A stretch of DNA of 64,000 nt from Anaeramoeba flamelloides (Eukaryota; Metamonada; Anaeramoebidae), in assembly GCA_027625915.1 (NCBI GenBank), contig JANTQA010000021.1:1612001-1676000 (forward strand), given 5' to 3'. Within the stretch, counting starts at the first letter, position 1, and each line of letters starts with the position of its first letter. Shown in pieces: positions 22,858 through 34,828 of this stretch. The position numbers were made by a program, and so were the translations under genes. Below the pieces are notes generated by a model. That model did no database searches. It had not been told where the DNA came from and saw nothing but the letters and a program-made list of their open reading frames with translations.

Positions 22858-24954
22858 TTAAGGCATATATACAATTATATTTAAATCCTTTTTCAGATAT
22901 TCGCGATCAATTAAATTACGAATCCTTTGTTCAATCATACTTACTGTGGGCTTAAATTTTGGTTGTAGGCTTTGTAGCACAAATGAAATCAAATCCTTCG
23001 AAGGAATATTTTTCCTTTTTTTCATTATTTGAACTATTTCACATTCGATTAAAACATCTCTTTGTATTCCAATTTTTTTATCGATAGCACTGTGCTGTGT
23101 ATCTGGTATGGTCTGTACAACATTTTTGACTTTAATTTTTTTTTCAGATGAAAAAAAATCTGTATTTAAAGTAAAAATGTCCTGATCATGAATTTTGTTT
23201 TCCGATATAAACTTTATTCTTTTTAAGATTGGCGTTTTTTTCGAAATGAGACCAATGAAAGCATCTTTGAGGCAATAAAAAGGAATATTGATCATTTTCC
23301 TTAACTGTTTACAAGAATATGAAAGCATATTTTGATTTAAATTATTATTGAATGCTAAAAGAACCACCATCTGTATAGTTGAAACAACAAGCGAAATTGT
23401 TGTAAAGCTTGACTCTTTTGCACCCTTCTTTAAATTTTCAGTTTTAATATCGTCTATCCCTGCACCCCCATCTTGCGCTTCCTCTTCACTAATCCCCACA
23501 CTCATCATTTCTTTAGGAGCTTGCAGAGTATATTCAATTTCAGAAAGCCCAACATTAAATTGCCAAGATAATAACCGATTTGTATATTTTGTACAATAGT
23601 ATTTTTTAAATATATTTACACTTTCTTCAAGCATTGGTGATAAATTAAGATTAAAATTCAAAATTTTTGGCCAAATACTTCTTTTCATAATGTAAGGCTT
23701 GAAAAGTATTTGTTCGCCCCCTTTAACACATTCGCCATTTTGCCTTACTTTATCCAAATATAAACAAAAATCTTGAAACTCCTTTTTTGATTGATCAACG
23801 CCATTAAACATATCCTCCATTTTTAAAGTTAACAATGACCAAGATTTTGATTGAATTTGTTTAATTATTAATTTTTCAGATTTATAATTTTTTATTAATC
23901 TTCGTGATAAATAGAACTCATAATATTTTTGAAATAAATCTTTGTCATTGATGAATTTTAGTATCTCTGCAAAAATCGATAATATTGCTTTAATTTCATT
24001 TATTTTTTTTTTATTTAAATATTTTATTTGATAATCCATAAACAGTGGTAAATTTTTTGCAACGTTAGAATCCCCATTTAAAAATTGGTGAAAACATTTG
24101 TCTCCATGATTAATGAAATCATGATCATTTTTAAAACTATCCTTAATTATTGAATTAATTTTTAACCTTAGGTTCATTATATCCTTTGTCGTTTGATATT
24201 TTTCAAAGGAAGTTTTATTTTTTGCATATTTATTTACAAGATCCCCGCCCTCACGATTTAACACATTTATAAACTCGCCAATTAACCATTTTTTTTCATT
24301 GATTCTTTTTAAAAACAAATATACAATTTTTAATTCATCCTTTTTATAATTTTTGATCATCCACGATGGACTTGTTTCGGAATTCTTGATTTTTTCGAAT
24401 TGATTTCGAATAAAAATATCAGCAACCAGAGTTTTTAATTTTCCCCTAATAAGCCCAGGTAAATATAGATCCACTCTTTTATTTTCTTCAAGATATATCA
24501 ACTCAACCTATATTTATTATATTTTAAATAAATTAGTAAACATTAGTTTATACTAATCATATATACACAACCTTGCTTATAAATAAATGATTGTTATAAT
24601 GCTTTTTGCCACTATACACCGTTTTTTTTTTTTTTTTTTTTTTTTTTAATGTTATTGGATAACCCAATAGAGCTACCTTTAAAAACCACACCAAAAAAAG
24701 CATTTAATAGATGTAGACTAATAACCCCATTAGAATTTGTTGACTTTTTAAAGATTATTTTAAAAAATTTTAGTTACACTTTTATAAAATGAATTTACAA
24801 ATAATAAGTAAACAATTTAATAACGATAAAAAAATAATATTTTTTGGAATTGTTTTATTTTAAAAATAAACGAATTTCCAATCAAAGGTGCCTATTTTTA
24901 ATGAGTAAATTACACATGTTTAAGGGACTATCAACTATTATTTAACCCTCCCCC

Positions 24955-24985
<31 letters not shown>

Positions 24986-27900
24986 TAGAGTAATTGTTTT
25001 CACAAAGATACGATTTAAACTTGATAAACAAACTCATTTATCAACTTTAGAGAAATGGATTATTATTTTTAAAAAAGGTTCATTTTTTCCAAATTAAATT
25101 TTCTGTTAAAGCACTGATCCTTTTCTAATTTGGATTTTTTGATTGAAAAATAAAAAGAAAAATTTATAAAGAATTTTTTTTATTTATTAAATCCCACTGT
25201 AAGTAAATTCTGAGAGTTTGTATGAACAAAGAGCATTTGAAACTTTAATCTTATTTTAAAAATACCAGAAAAATAAATCAAAAATTGAATCCTTGAAGAT
25301 CAGAAAAAATTAATTATCTATTTTATTTACAAATATTTATTAAATTTTTTTGAAATTTCAAAGATTTGGTAATATTCTTTTTCCAAATATTAAGGGTCTA
25401 AACGGGTATATTATTAAATTTCAAAATTGGTCAAATTGCATTTTTATTGTATTTTTGAAGAGTTTCTTGATTGGAATTCATCGGTATGAAAGTTTTAAAA
25501 TTGTTTTTAATGATTGTAGGAATAAAAAACAAAAAAGATTATTTTGCGATGGGTGGTATTTTAAGGCTTAAATCGTAGAAAATCCAAAATTTTGAAATCA
25601 TCAATACTAAAATATTTTTAAAAATTCTGTTAAAAACCAAATTTTAACTACCAAAGTTAAGTGGAAAATTATTACACCTTAAAACAAGTTACAAAAGTCT
25701 AATTGGTCTTGTAATTATTTTTTTTTTCAAAATCCCAGCCAAAATTCTCTAACTTATCATCCAGACCACCCAAACCTACCATAATATACTCTAACATACC
25801 TTTAAAGGGTATTTTAAATACCCACAGTCAATATATTTCAATGAAATTGACACTTTTGAAAAAATTGAGACTTTGACCAATTTTAAAATTTGACCAAACT
25901 TGAAAAATAAGAATTTTCTCGTATAAACAACAAAATATTTTGATTTAAACAAGTTAATTGATAATATTTCTTAATTTTTTTTTTTAAAGTATTATTAATT
26001 TGAATTAATTTTATTTGTTTGAAAATCTTTAAAATATTGTAAAATAATTGTAAAACCTATTGATGCTTTTAATATATGGGTTATTACTAACACATTACTA
26101 AAAATCAAGATTTTGTTATTAATTATTGATTAAAAATAATCAAATTAAAAAGTATTTCTTTAGGTTCTAAGTTCAATTTTATTGGGTTTTTAAAAAAGTA
26201 TTTTTGGGGAATTTTTAATTTAATTGTTTGGCGTATTTTTCTCTCAGATTTTTTTGTTCAACAAAAAGAAAAAATTGATTTGAACAGTTCTTGAAATTAA
26301 AAATTTATTTTTTTTTTCAAGTTTAAAATAATTATTGCAATTTTTTTGAAAACAAGTAGATTTTTTATACCGAGTTATTGCAAAACTTTGTGATTTCATT
26401 TTTAAAGTGTATCTTCTTGTGCACTTCCTTCAGAAAATAATAAGATTTCTTTCTTCTTCAACGAAAATTAATTTTTTTTGAAATAATTTGCAAATATGTT
26501 TAATTTTGAACTTTTTCAAATACGAGTAAAAAGGATCAAACTTTTGAAAAATAAGAATTCATTTCGGAAAATAGCATTAAAAGTTTGTTTTTTTATTACT
26601 CAGATTTTTAATTCATTTTTCAATTTCAAGAGGAAGGTAATTTTTTTTTTGAAGTTGCTATTAAATTTATTATTAGATTTTTTTTTAGTTTTCTAGTCCT
26701 TTAAGTGATTTATTTTGATATTAGAAGAAAAAACCCAATTTTGAAAAATTTCAAAATTAAAATCATTTTTTCAGATTTTTCTTTTTTTTATTGGTATGTA
26801 ATTGTTTTACAAATTTTTGTTTTTTTTTCTTTTTTCTTTTCTTGATTGATTTTTAAGTTTTTGATCCTTAGTGACTTTTTTTTTTTTTAAATAAATTAAG
26901 TAAAGTCATAATTCGAAAAAAAAAAATAGATCTTGTAAAAATACCAAAAAATAGAAACAAAATTGAGACTTTGTGATGTATTTTAAAGCGCACATATTTA
27001 TTAGCAAAAAATCTTATTGTTCACCTTTTTTTTTATTAAATGTTCATTAATAAAAAATTTTCAATACTTCATTTCGGAAATTGAGATTCACTTTTTTTTT
27101 TTGCTTTTTTGATTTTATTTTTTATAATTTTTAAAATATCAGGCTTGTATCTGTTTATAATAATTAAAAAGTGAATTATTTATAGATTTTTATTATTAAT
27201 TGTCATTGAATACTAAATATATATATTTTTTTGAATTTACTATTTTAGTTGAGTCAAAATTTTCGAAATGGGATTTATTTAGAGATTTATAAGTTTTGGA
27301 TTTGGTGCTTTTATAAAGATAATTAATTATGATATAGAATGAAAATAGAAAATCACAGCATCATTCAAATGAATTTAGTTTTATCTTCTTCTAAATAAGG
27401 TAAAATTATGATTTAAAAAAAAATAAAATTCTCAAACCCACTTTTAATTGTCTTTTTTTTTTAAATGTTTATCTGGATTCTTAATTGTAAATATTCGTAA
27501 AAACAAATTTTTTCATTTATTTTTTTTTTGACAATTTTTTTGAGGGTCTAGAAATTAAGGGATGTATTCTAAATGGATTATGAATATACACTACAAATGG
27601 CATCCTTTTTATTTTGGTTAAGGCTCATAAGATCTTTTATTCAATGATTAAAAGAAATTGTTTTTTTCAAAAAAAAAGTTGTTTTAAAGTTTTTTTTTTT
27701 GTTCTACTCTAAAACCTCACTAACTTCAAAGTATTAATGAAGAGTAGTATTGGGATATGGGAAAAATATGAAAATTTACCGAGATATTAGTCCGTTTGTA
27801 CTAAAAACAGACTAAATGAAAAACAAATTGATAAATGTCTTCTTGGATGTATTTCTACGAACTTGGTTAGTGAGGTTTTAGAGTAGAACAAAAAAAAAAA

Positions 27901-30900
27901 CTTTAAAACAACTTTTTTTTTGAAAAAAACAATTTCTTTTAATCATTGAATAAAAGATCGTAAGTGCCTTAACCAAGATAAAAAGGGATGGCGTTTGTAG
28001 TGTATATGAAGAGTTCGTTTAGAATGTACTCCATTAAAAGCACCTGGTATTTTTTTTATTAAATTATCAAATATTTAAATTTTAGTGGGCGTTGTGGTTG
28101 CCCCGATTCCTTAACTACCTTTTCTTTCAAATACTGTGAATTGAAAAATTTAAATGATAATTTTTTTCATTTTTCTTTCCAAAATATATATAAAATATCT
28201 TTGAAAAAGGTAGATACGCTTCAATGCCCCAAATTGACAATATTTCAGTTTTTCGAAGAATTACAATTAGTTTATGTTTTAAATTAAAAAATTAAATTTT
28301 ATCACAAAAGTTCAATCAGAAAGAGTTTAAGGGGGTAAGTACATTTCACAAATTTTGAGTGCTACTGTTTATTCGAAACTGAATGATTCAAATTATTTCT
28401 TTAACAAAATATATTAATCTTTTAAGAAATATGAGAGTTGGATATATTCCTATCCTAGTATAATATATTTACACACCAATTAAAAAACGGAATTCAAAAC
28501 AATGAAAAATTTAATCAAGAAATAATAAAAAAAATCATTTATTACTTGATCTGATCTTTGAACTTTAACAAAATTACTTCTTCTTTACTTTGGTTTTATT
28601 TTTAATCCTGAATGGAAAAATTTTTTATTGGAAAATTTTTGATTAACAAATTACTTGTTATTTCTAAAGAATATCCCCAAAATGAATTTATATATCCTAT
28701 TGCCATTTAATTCATTCAATTCAAGTTTTCCATCAGAAAATAGGATATTTTTTGAATTCTTTATCAGAAATAAAGATTTATTGGACGTATTTGTTTGATT
28801 TTAAAAATTATTTATTTTCAATTTAAATTCAAAAACTAAAAGATTAATTCTGAATCTTGATTGAAAATTTTCTCTCAATTTTTCTTTTTGTTTGGGTTGA
28901 ATCTTTTTTAACTGTTGTTTTTTTGTTTTCGAGAATCCAAACCTTTTACTTTTAATTTTTGAAATAGTATCCTTTGTTTTGGTCTTAGTTTGATAAAAAT
29001 ATTTGAAAAATGAATTTGGGAACAAATATGTAAAAAAATGTCTTGTTAAATAATAATAAATAGTAATGGGGCGAGAAATTCAAGGTAATGGTTTGTTTTG
29101 ATTCATAAAAATTAAGAAGATAAAGAAAACAAATCTTTAAAAATAGTCTTTTATCGAATTTTTTTTTTCATTTCTTGATGCCAACAAATTTATCTGGAAA
29201 GTTGATCTTTCGTGTTTAGTCTTCGAAAAGAAAAGATTTGTTTATAATGCACACTTTAATCGGGTCTTCTTTTATGGTTTATTATATGATTAATTTCATT
29301 CATTCTTATAAACACATTTCGAAATCAAAAACCAAATTTAATAAACTCAAAAATTTAATCAAAAAAAAAATGTTGAAAAAATCGAAAAATTAAAGATTCA
29401 ACTCTGATTTACTTTGGTTCCGTTTTCTTTTCACAAATATAGCAGTGAATTGTATTTTGGTTTCAAAGTTTCAATATCCCATTGGCACTCAAAAAATGTT
29501 TTTTCAGTAAGGTTCACACAATTAAAAATTTTCAAAATGGTAAAATGTACCCACTTCCTTAATTAAATCTCAAAGTTTTTGATTTTGAATTGATTTTGTG
29601 AAGATCTTGGTCAATTTTTCATCCCATAATTAGGTAAATAATTTGATAACTTGATATAAAAATTTTTCAATTTACAGTTGAGTTGGGGAAAAAAAGTTAA
29701 ATCTAGAAAAAAAAGTTAAAAATGACTTTTTAATTGGGGACCATTAATAGAAACTGAAAACAAAAAGTAAGATCATATTAATAAAAGAAAAAATAAATAA
29801 TAAAAGACAAAATGGAAGACTTAACACAATAACAGTTTTTTTTAATACTGTTAATTACTAAATAAAAATATCAAAATTTTCATTCAGCTTTCCAAATAAA
29901 CCACACTCAGAAAGAATTTAAAAGAAACCAACAAAGTCCTCAATTGTAAAAGGGAAATTAATAATTTAGGCTTGTATGCAGAATTAAAAATTTGAAATGT
30001 TACATGATTTAAAAAATCTTTTTTCGGAAAGTTGAAGGAAAATTTTGTTCCTTTTATTATAATTGTTGTGGAAAAAAAGTGAAACAGGAAAAAAAGTTAA
30101 ACACGGTTTTTAATTGGGAACCTTACTGAAAATTCAAAGTAATATCAATGAAAAAAAGAACAAATAAATAAATAAAGACAAAATGAAGGATTATCCACAA
30201 TAACAGTTATTTTAATACTATCTTTTAGTATCGGTTTTTCTTTGACTGATCAATTATTAAAAATTTGTTCAAAAAATTGACTATTTTTGGGATCTCCAAA
30301 ACTACACCAACAATTTCGATAACCCAAGTAGATTTAAATTGTATTTGTTGGGTTGATTGAAAATAATATAATGGGCTATTATTTGAAGTTAATTGGTTTC
30401 TTCTTTTTACTGATTTTACTTTTCATTTTCGGTAATGTTCCCAATTAAAAACCGTGTTTCACTTTTTTTCCAAAACGGTAAAACAAATAGTACTATCTTT
30501 TTGCATGGGTTTTTTTTTTGATTGATTTATTCTTGAAAATTTGTTGAAAAAATTGACTAATTTTGAGATCTCCAAAACTACTCTTACAATTTTGATAACC
30601 CAAGTAGATTTAAATTGTTTTTGTTGGTTTGATTGAAAATAATATAATGGGTTATTTCTTTGAAGTTAATTGGTTTCTTCTTTTAATTGATCTTACTTTT
30701 CGTTCTCAGGTTCTATTACTAATGCCACCAATGAAAAACCGTGTTGAACTTTTTTCCTCTTTCCCTTTTTTTTTAATTGGTTATTAAAGGAAAATGACCG
30801 CAAAACCGATCTTCTTTGGAGAATAAAATTTTGAATCAATAAGCCTCAAGAAAAACTTTGTTTCAAGTTATTTTTTGATGAACTGTAGTTTTACTTGAAA

Positions 30901-31806
30901 AAACAATTCAAATAGAGTGTTTGGGTGTGTACGATTGAATGAATTTGTTTATTAATTTCTCATTGGTGATTGGTTTGAAAAACATCCTTGAAAAAGATTA
31001 TTTAGGAATTAATTAATTACCTTACGAAAATAGTTGCTTAGAGTATTGCTTTCCATCATTTTCAAGCTTTTGCTTTGAAAAAGCTTTTTTGTGGAATCTA
31101 AAAATGGCTTTTCGAACCACTTCTCATAGATCTCGGTTTTGTATGAAATCCTCATAAACATATTTAAAAGAGATCGGATTATTTGAGGATCAATCTTTTC
31201 ACCGTTTCGTTCTTTGTGGATTTGTTCAATAAGAAGGTCCACTAGGTTCTCAAGAACCTTGAGTTTCTGTGGTTTTGTTTCGTCAAATACAAATTTTTTC
31301 CAAAGGTCTAAACAGAAACGATAAAGTGGCTTGGATTTTCTTTTTTTTAAATAATTCAGATCCTTTTTAAGAGTTAATTGGAACAGTAACGAATATAAAA
31401 AAGAGAATAACAATAAAACTTGAGTGTTGCCCAAAGGTTGGTTCTTGGACTTGGTTTGTCATTCAAACAACCGAAAAAAAAAAAAGAGAAAACCAAAAAA
31501 AAAAAAAAAAAAACATACTAAAATCGAGAATATTTGCTGCAGACTATCAATTTTTAAAGAATATTTCTTCCAGTTAAGATTGAAAATGATTAAAAAATTG
31601 TTGGTTGTCAAATCGTCAATAAAGTTTGCTAATTTTTCTGTATGTTTTTGAATTTCCTTTTTAGAATATTCATACAACTGCTTTTGTGTTCCTTTTACAA
31701 TGTGAGAATATATTTCTTTGTAATTACTATAATAAGTAATCTTGGAAGTGTTACCTTCAAAAATTGAATTCAAAAGCTTGTTAATTGGTTCAAAATTCAT
31801 AGCCAT
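22858..31806 (-). CDS. Cullin, complete, three exons, one 6.5 kb intron
   Basis: Complement(join(22858..24507, 31021..31362, 31519..31806)), 759 aa, the usual cullin length. A cullin is the scaffold of a RING E3 ubiquitin ligase: the N-terminus binds the substrate adaptor and the C-terminus binds Rbx. Exon 1 gives the first cullin repeat ('NYKEIYSHIVKGTQKQLYEY'). Exon 2 gives 'PLYRFCLDLWKKFVFDETKP' and 'LIEQIHKERNGEKIDPQIIR', the latter nearly the family consensus. Exon 3 gives the later repeats, the cullin homology domain ('DLFQKYYEFYLSRRLI', 'STIQMVVLLAFN') and the winged helix with the neddylation site 'IVQIMKKRK' (acceptor K706) and 'RIRNLIDREYLKKD'. Both junctions are phase 0 and restore family sequence ('IFSIL/DLNYLKK'; 'NYFRK/VELIYLEENKRV'). 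Intron 1 is 156 nt, intron 2 is 6,513 nt. CUL1- versus CUL3-type cannot be settled by eye. Confidence 0.88.
24640..25400. repeat. Dispersed repeat, inverted relative to 37200-37600
   Basis: On the reverse strand this reads 'gatcttcaaggattcaattt', 'aaaataagattaaagttt', 'tcatacaaactctcagaat' and 'ctaaagttgataaatgag', in register with 37310-37570 ('gatcttcaaggattaaatat', 'ataagattaaaatatcaat', 'tcatacaaactctcgggaat', 'caaagttgataaatgagg'). Identity is moderate, implying age. The limits are approximate. Nothing coding. Confidence 0.55.
27555..28040. mobile_element. Foldback element, family 3, copy 1 (in cullin intron)
   Basis: Arms of about 155 bp face each other around a ~140-bp loop. Left blocks: 'tatacactacaaatgg', 'ttttggttaaggc', 'aatgattaaaagaaattg', 'ttctactctaaaacctcac'. 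The right side carries the complements: 'gtgaggttttagagtagaac', 'caatttcttttaatcatt', 'gccttaaccaag', 'gtttgtagtgtata'. The same ends and order occur at 44306-44779. No coding frame; probably a non-autonomous DNA element. Confidence 0.75.
30082..30759. mobile_element. Family-5 element with internal tandem duplication
   Basis: The ends are inverted: 'aaagttaaacacggttttta' at the left and 'aaaaaccgtgttgaactttt' at the right, with a further internal copy of the end ('taaaaaccgtgtttcacttt') at about 30440-30470. Two ~265-bp direct copies (30205-30470 and 30485-30750) share 'ttgataacccaagtagattt', 'gatctccaaaactac' and 'gttaattggtttcttctttt'. Related sequence occurs at 35928-36365, and a partial end at about 29690-29830. 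Confidence 0.6.
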
Positions 31807-32860
31807 TTGAATTCTGATAAATTAATTTTTTGAAAGGAAGAAAATAGAAAAAATAAATTATTTTATTTGGAGACTTTTTAAATATTGATTTTTATGTTTA
31901 ATTATTGATTTTGAATCTTGTATCTATTTTACGAAATTATAATCTTAATTTTTGCCCTTTTGTGTTTGAAGGTGTGATTCCTTCGTTGAAAGTTAAATCT
32001 TTATTCAAACAATTGAAGAAATTTTATCTAAAAAAAAGTCTTTGGTGTGTTTTTTTATTATTGAAGAAGTGTAAATTACACTCTAGTTGCCCTGAGACTT
32101 TGAGTCATTTTTCAAAAATTTAAGCGTGATTTCATTGATTTCACAATTATTAAATAATTAAAAAATATTTCAAACTCTCACTGTTTAAAATCAAATCATT
32201 AAGATTTATTTCTTTTAATTTGTTTTGAAAAACTAATCTTTCTTTTTAATATGAAAGACATAACCTAAAAAAATGATCAATATTCACAATAATTTCCTAC
32301 TGTTTATACTTTAACTATCAAGGACAAAAATTACTTGAATTTTGATTTATTACCGAGAAATATCTATTTAAACTTTTGCTAAACGTTCTGAATTTTTGAT
32401 TTTTGAGATTGAGAGATAACTTAAATATTTTTGAGTTATAAATAAATAATTTTGATATTTTATTATTGTGAAATACTTTTGGAAAGTGCCTCAGAGTAAC
32501 ATCAGGTGCCTAGATTTTTTTTTTTAATTTTGAAAATTAAAAGAAAATTTTTGTAATTTTCTACTTATTTCTCAAAATAAATAAACCTAACCACAGTTTT
32601 ACATAATTCAAAAGAATAGAGCACAGTCAAATATTTAACTCAAATCCTTTAATATTCAAAAACTAACAACAATTCCAATTTGTAGAATTCAGCAACCCAT
32701 TATATGTATATTTATATATTTCTTTTACGAGTTCAATCAAATCTTTTAACGTTTAATTGATTTTATTGTTTGTTTATTATTAAATTTTATTATTTTTTCT
32801 AAATTAGGCCGAGATAAATTTCCTAATTTATTTTTATTTTTAAATTTCTTTTTATTTACT
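31807..32860. other. Cullin 5' flank and intergenic sequence
   Basis: The first few hundred bases upstream of the cullin ATG are AT-rich with no clear core promoter motif. A plus-strand frame at 31905-32123 lacks an ATG and recognisable content. The stretch 32470-32650 ('gtgcctcagagtaacatcag', 'ttacataattcaaaagaata') shares sequence with 46245-46370, another dispersed repeat. Confidence 0.5.
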
Positions 32861-34450
32861 GAAATTATCACATTTTTAATTCTATATTTCTTTTGTAAAT
32901 GAGGATTCGCATGTTTCTGTTTATTTTACACATTCCAGTACTACATTAATTAATCCAAGAATTTAAATAATTTATGTTTTTATTTCAAAATTATATATTT
33001 CTAATCCATATACTAATTGATTTTATATAAAAGATTACAATAATCTATTTTTTAGCTATTTTTGTGATAATTGTTATTAAATAATTGTTTACAGTTGTTA
33101 AATTTTTCTTTTGATTTTTTGTATTAATAAACTAAAATTGGAATTTCATCCAAATAAATACCCAAAAAATTAGTTTTTTTCATATATTTTGATACAAATG
33201 TTCTTTCTTTATTAGGTTTTTAATCCAAACTGAATAATAATTACTTATATAAATCTGAATTTTTTATTTAACTGATTTTTATTTCCTTTTATAATAAATA
33301 TCAAATCATCTACAAAAATTTTACAATGATTTGTTAATAATATAATACTGAATTAAAGAAAATGTGGAATAAGAATCAATGGAATATACAATAAGGATTC
33401 CCTTGAAATTTACTAAGTCCCTCTCCTTGAAAATTTTATAATAAAAAAAAATTTAAAATTTTATTTAAAATACTTTTTTTTTAATTTCTAATTATTTTAA
33501 AAATGATTGAATCAAAAAATTTTACTATATCAATCATTATAATATAATATACAATTTACCACCCCACTTAATTATTTGATTTTATCACAAAATAAGTATT
33601 TAAGAGTTTTAATACTATAATACAAGAATCACATCTTTTTCTAAAAAAAAACAAAAATCAAATTTATGAATAAATTCCCAACAACGTTTAATAAGTTTAA
33701 TTTAACATTTTTAGAAATAATCTTGTTAAATTTTCATTAATATAAATTGATTAATAATTTAAAGCTACCATTTCTTTCCTTTTTATTGATAAATAAAATT
33801 GACCCTTTTTAATAGATATAATAGTATTCTCATTAGGGCTCATTAACCAATTATTAAATATTTAGCAATTTTAATAAAATATTGTTTAATAATTCTTATA
33901 TCCAATTGACCTCAATATCAAAGTTAGAGTTATTTTCATCATCAATAATATATTTCAAATTTTCGATTTTTTCAAATCCTTTCACATATTTATTTTTTAA
34001 ATTTTTATTAGTTTTTTTAATAGTTTCTATTGGAAAATATCTATTTTTTTTAAACTCTTTCAAATTATTATTCTTAAATTCTTCTATAAAATCTAAAATA
34101 TTTTAACTTTTTTCACATGATTTTTTTTAATCTAAATAAAATATTCATCAAATATATTTTTATTCTCCAAAAACATTTTCATTTTTTTAGACCGATTAAA
34201 TAAATTATTTTCCAAAAATTTTTATTTTTGGAAAAATTAAAGTTTTTTTTTCATCAATAAAATTATCACAAGCTTCTTTATTTAACATTCTGATACGATT
34301 TATTATATTAGGATCACTTAAAATATTTTTTTTATTACTGGTGCAATTTTGTGGTCATTTTTATTGTCTTAATAAATGATATCTGTATATTTAATAAATT
34401 TATTTTGCAAATTCTTCATATTAAATAAGTGAAAATTATTGAATATTTCA
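32860..34450 (-). mobile_element. Decayed LINE (non-LTR retrotransposon) reverse transcriptase remnant
   Basis: Conceptual translation of the minus strand in shifting frames gives reverse-transcriptase landmarks in the right order. These are a linker-like 'NRIRMLNKEACDNFI' near 34290; a palm-entry segment resembling 'NKIISKN..LNLLNVVGN' near 33700; a 'QGNPY' turn near 33410; the catalytic 'FVDDLI' near 33310; then 'GLKT' and 'FLGIYLDEI' near 33230-33140; and 'YGLEIY' near 33010. This order, with 'KIISK', 'QGNP' and the final 'YGLE', is that of LINE-type enzymes. The frame is interrupted many times, so the copy is long dead. Neither the 5' endonuclease part nor the element's ends could be defined. 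Confidence 0.6.
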
Positions 34451-34633
34451 ACATTTCATTATATTTTATTTCTTAATTTTATTTTCTATTTTATCAATAA
34501 ACATTTTGAAATCAAAAAAAAAAGAATATTACCAAAAAAAAAAAAAAAGAACACAATATATAAAAATTTAGATAGAATACTGATAAATTGACGCAAAGGT
34601 CTGGAAAATTTTTAGTTCAATTTCTATTTTTTA

Positions 34634-34828
34634 GCCAGTTTCACTTTTAAGGCACAAACTATCAACGAAATTTAAGACACAAAAAAATCCCAAATTAAGG
34701 CACAAAATTTGGAATTTTTTTATTTACAATTTATTTTTACTAGAACCTGAATTTTGTGCCTTAATTTGAGATTTTAATTGTGCCTTAAATTTCGTTGAAA
34801 GTTTGTGCCTTAAAAGTGAAACTGACTG
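34634..34828. mobile_element. Tc1/mariner-like palindromic MITE, copy 5
   Basis: 'GCCAGTTTCACTTTTAAGGC' at the left and 'CCTTAAAAGTGAAACTGACTG' less its first base at the right, followed by TA. The arms share 'aaggcacaaa', 'tcaacgaaatttaag' and 'aattaaggcacaaaatt' with the other copies. The inner segment has the orientation of copy 4. Well preserved. Confidence 0.85.

Larger units (their letters stand above)
24508..31020 (-). other. 6.5 kb cullin intron, built of repeats
   Basis: Donor GTAATT (at 31020 on the minus strand) and acceptor TATAG (ending at 24508). No coding sequence was recognised on either strand. It holds an inverted copy (24640-25400) of sequence also present at 37200-37600, poly-T/poly-A tracts (24622-24648, 24958-24981), a foldback element (27555-28040), a repeat shared with 12857 (29870-30060), and a repeat element with an internal duplication (30082-30759). 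Confidence 0.75.

Noticed and set aside
24508-31020. Nested gene inside the large cullin intron
   Set aside because: Both strands were scanned; the frames at 25350-25571, 26496-26696 and 28801-29025 have no ATG-led recognisable product, and the interval is explained by repeats.
31459-31518. Read-through C-terminus of cullin exon 1 (Phe-rich run)
   Set aside because: It is the poly-T part of intron 1; the GTATGT donor at 31518 ends the exon where cullin homology stops.
1703-34828. CRISPR-like array from the recurring ~195-bp repeats
   Set aside because: Copies are kilobases apart, each palindromic and TA-flanked; these are transposons in a eukaryotic genome.
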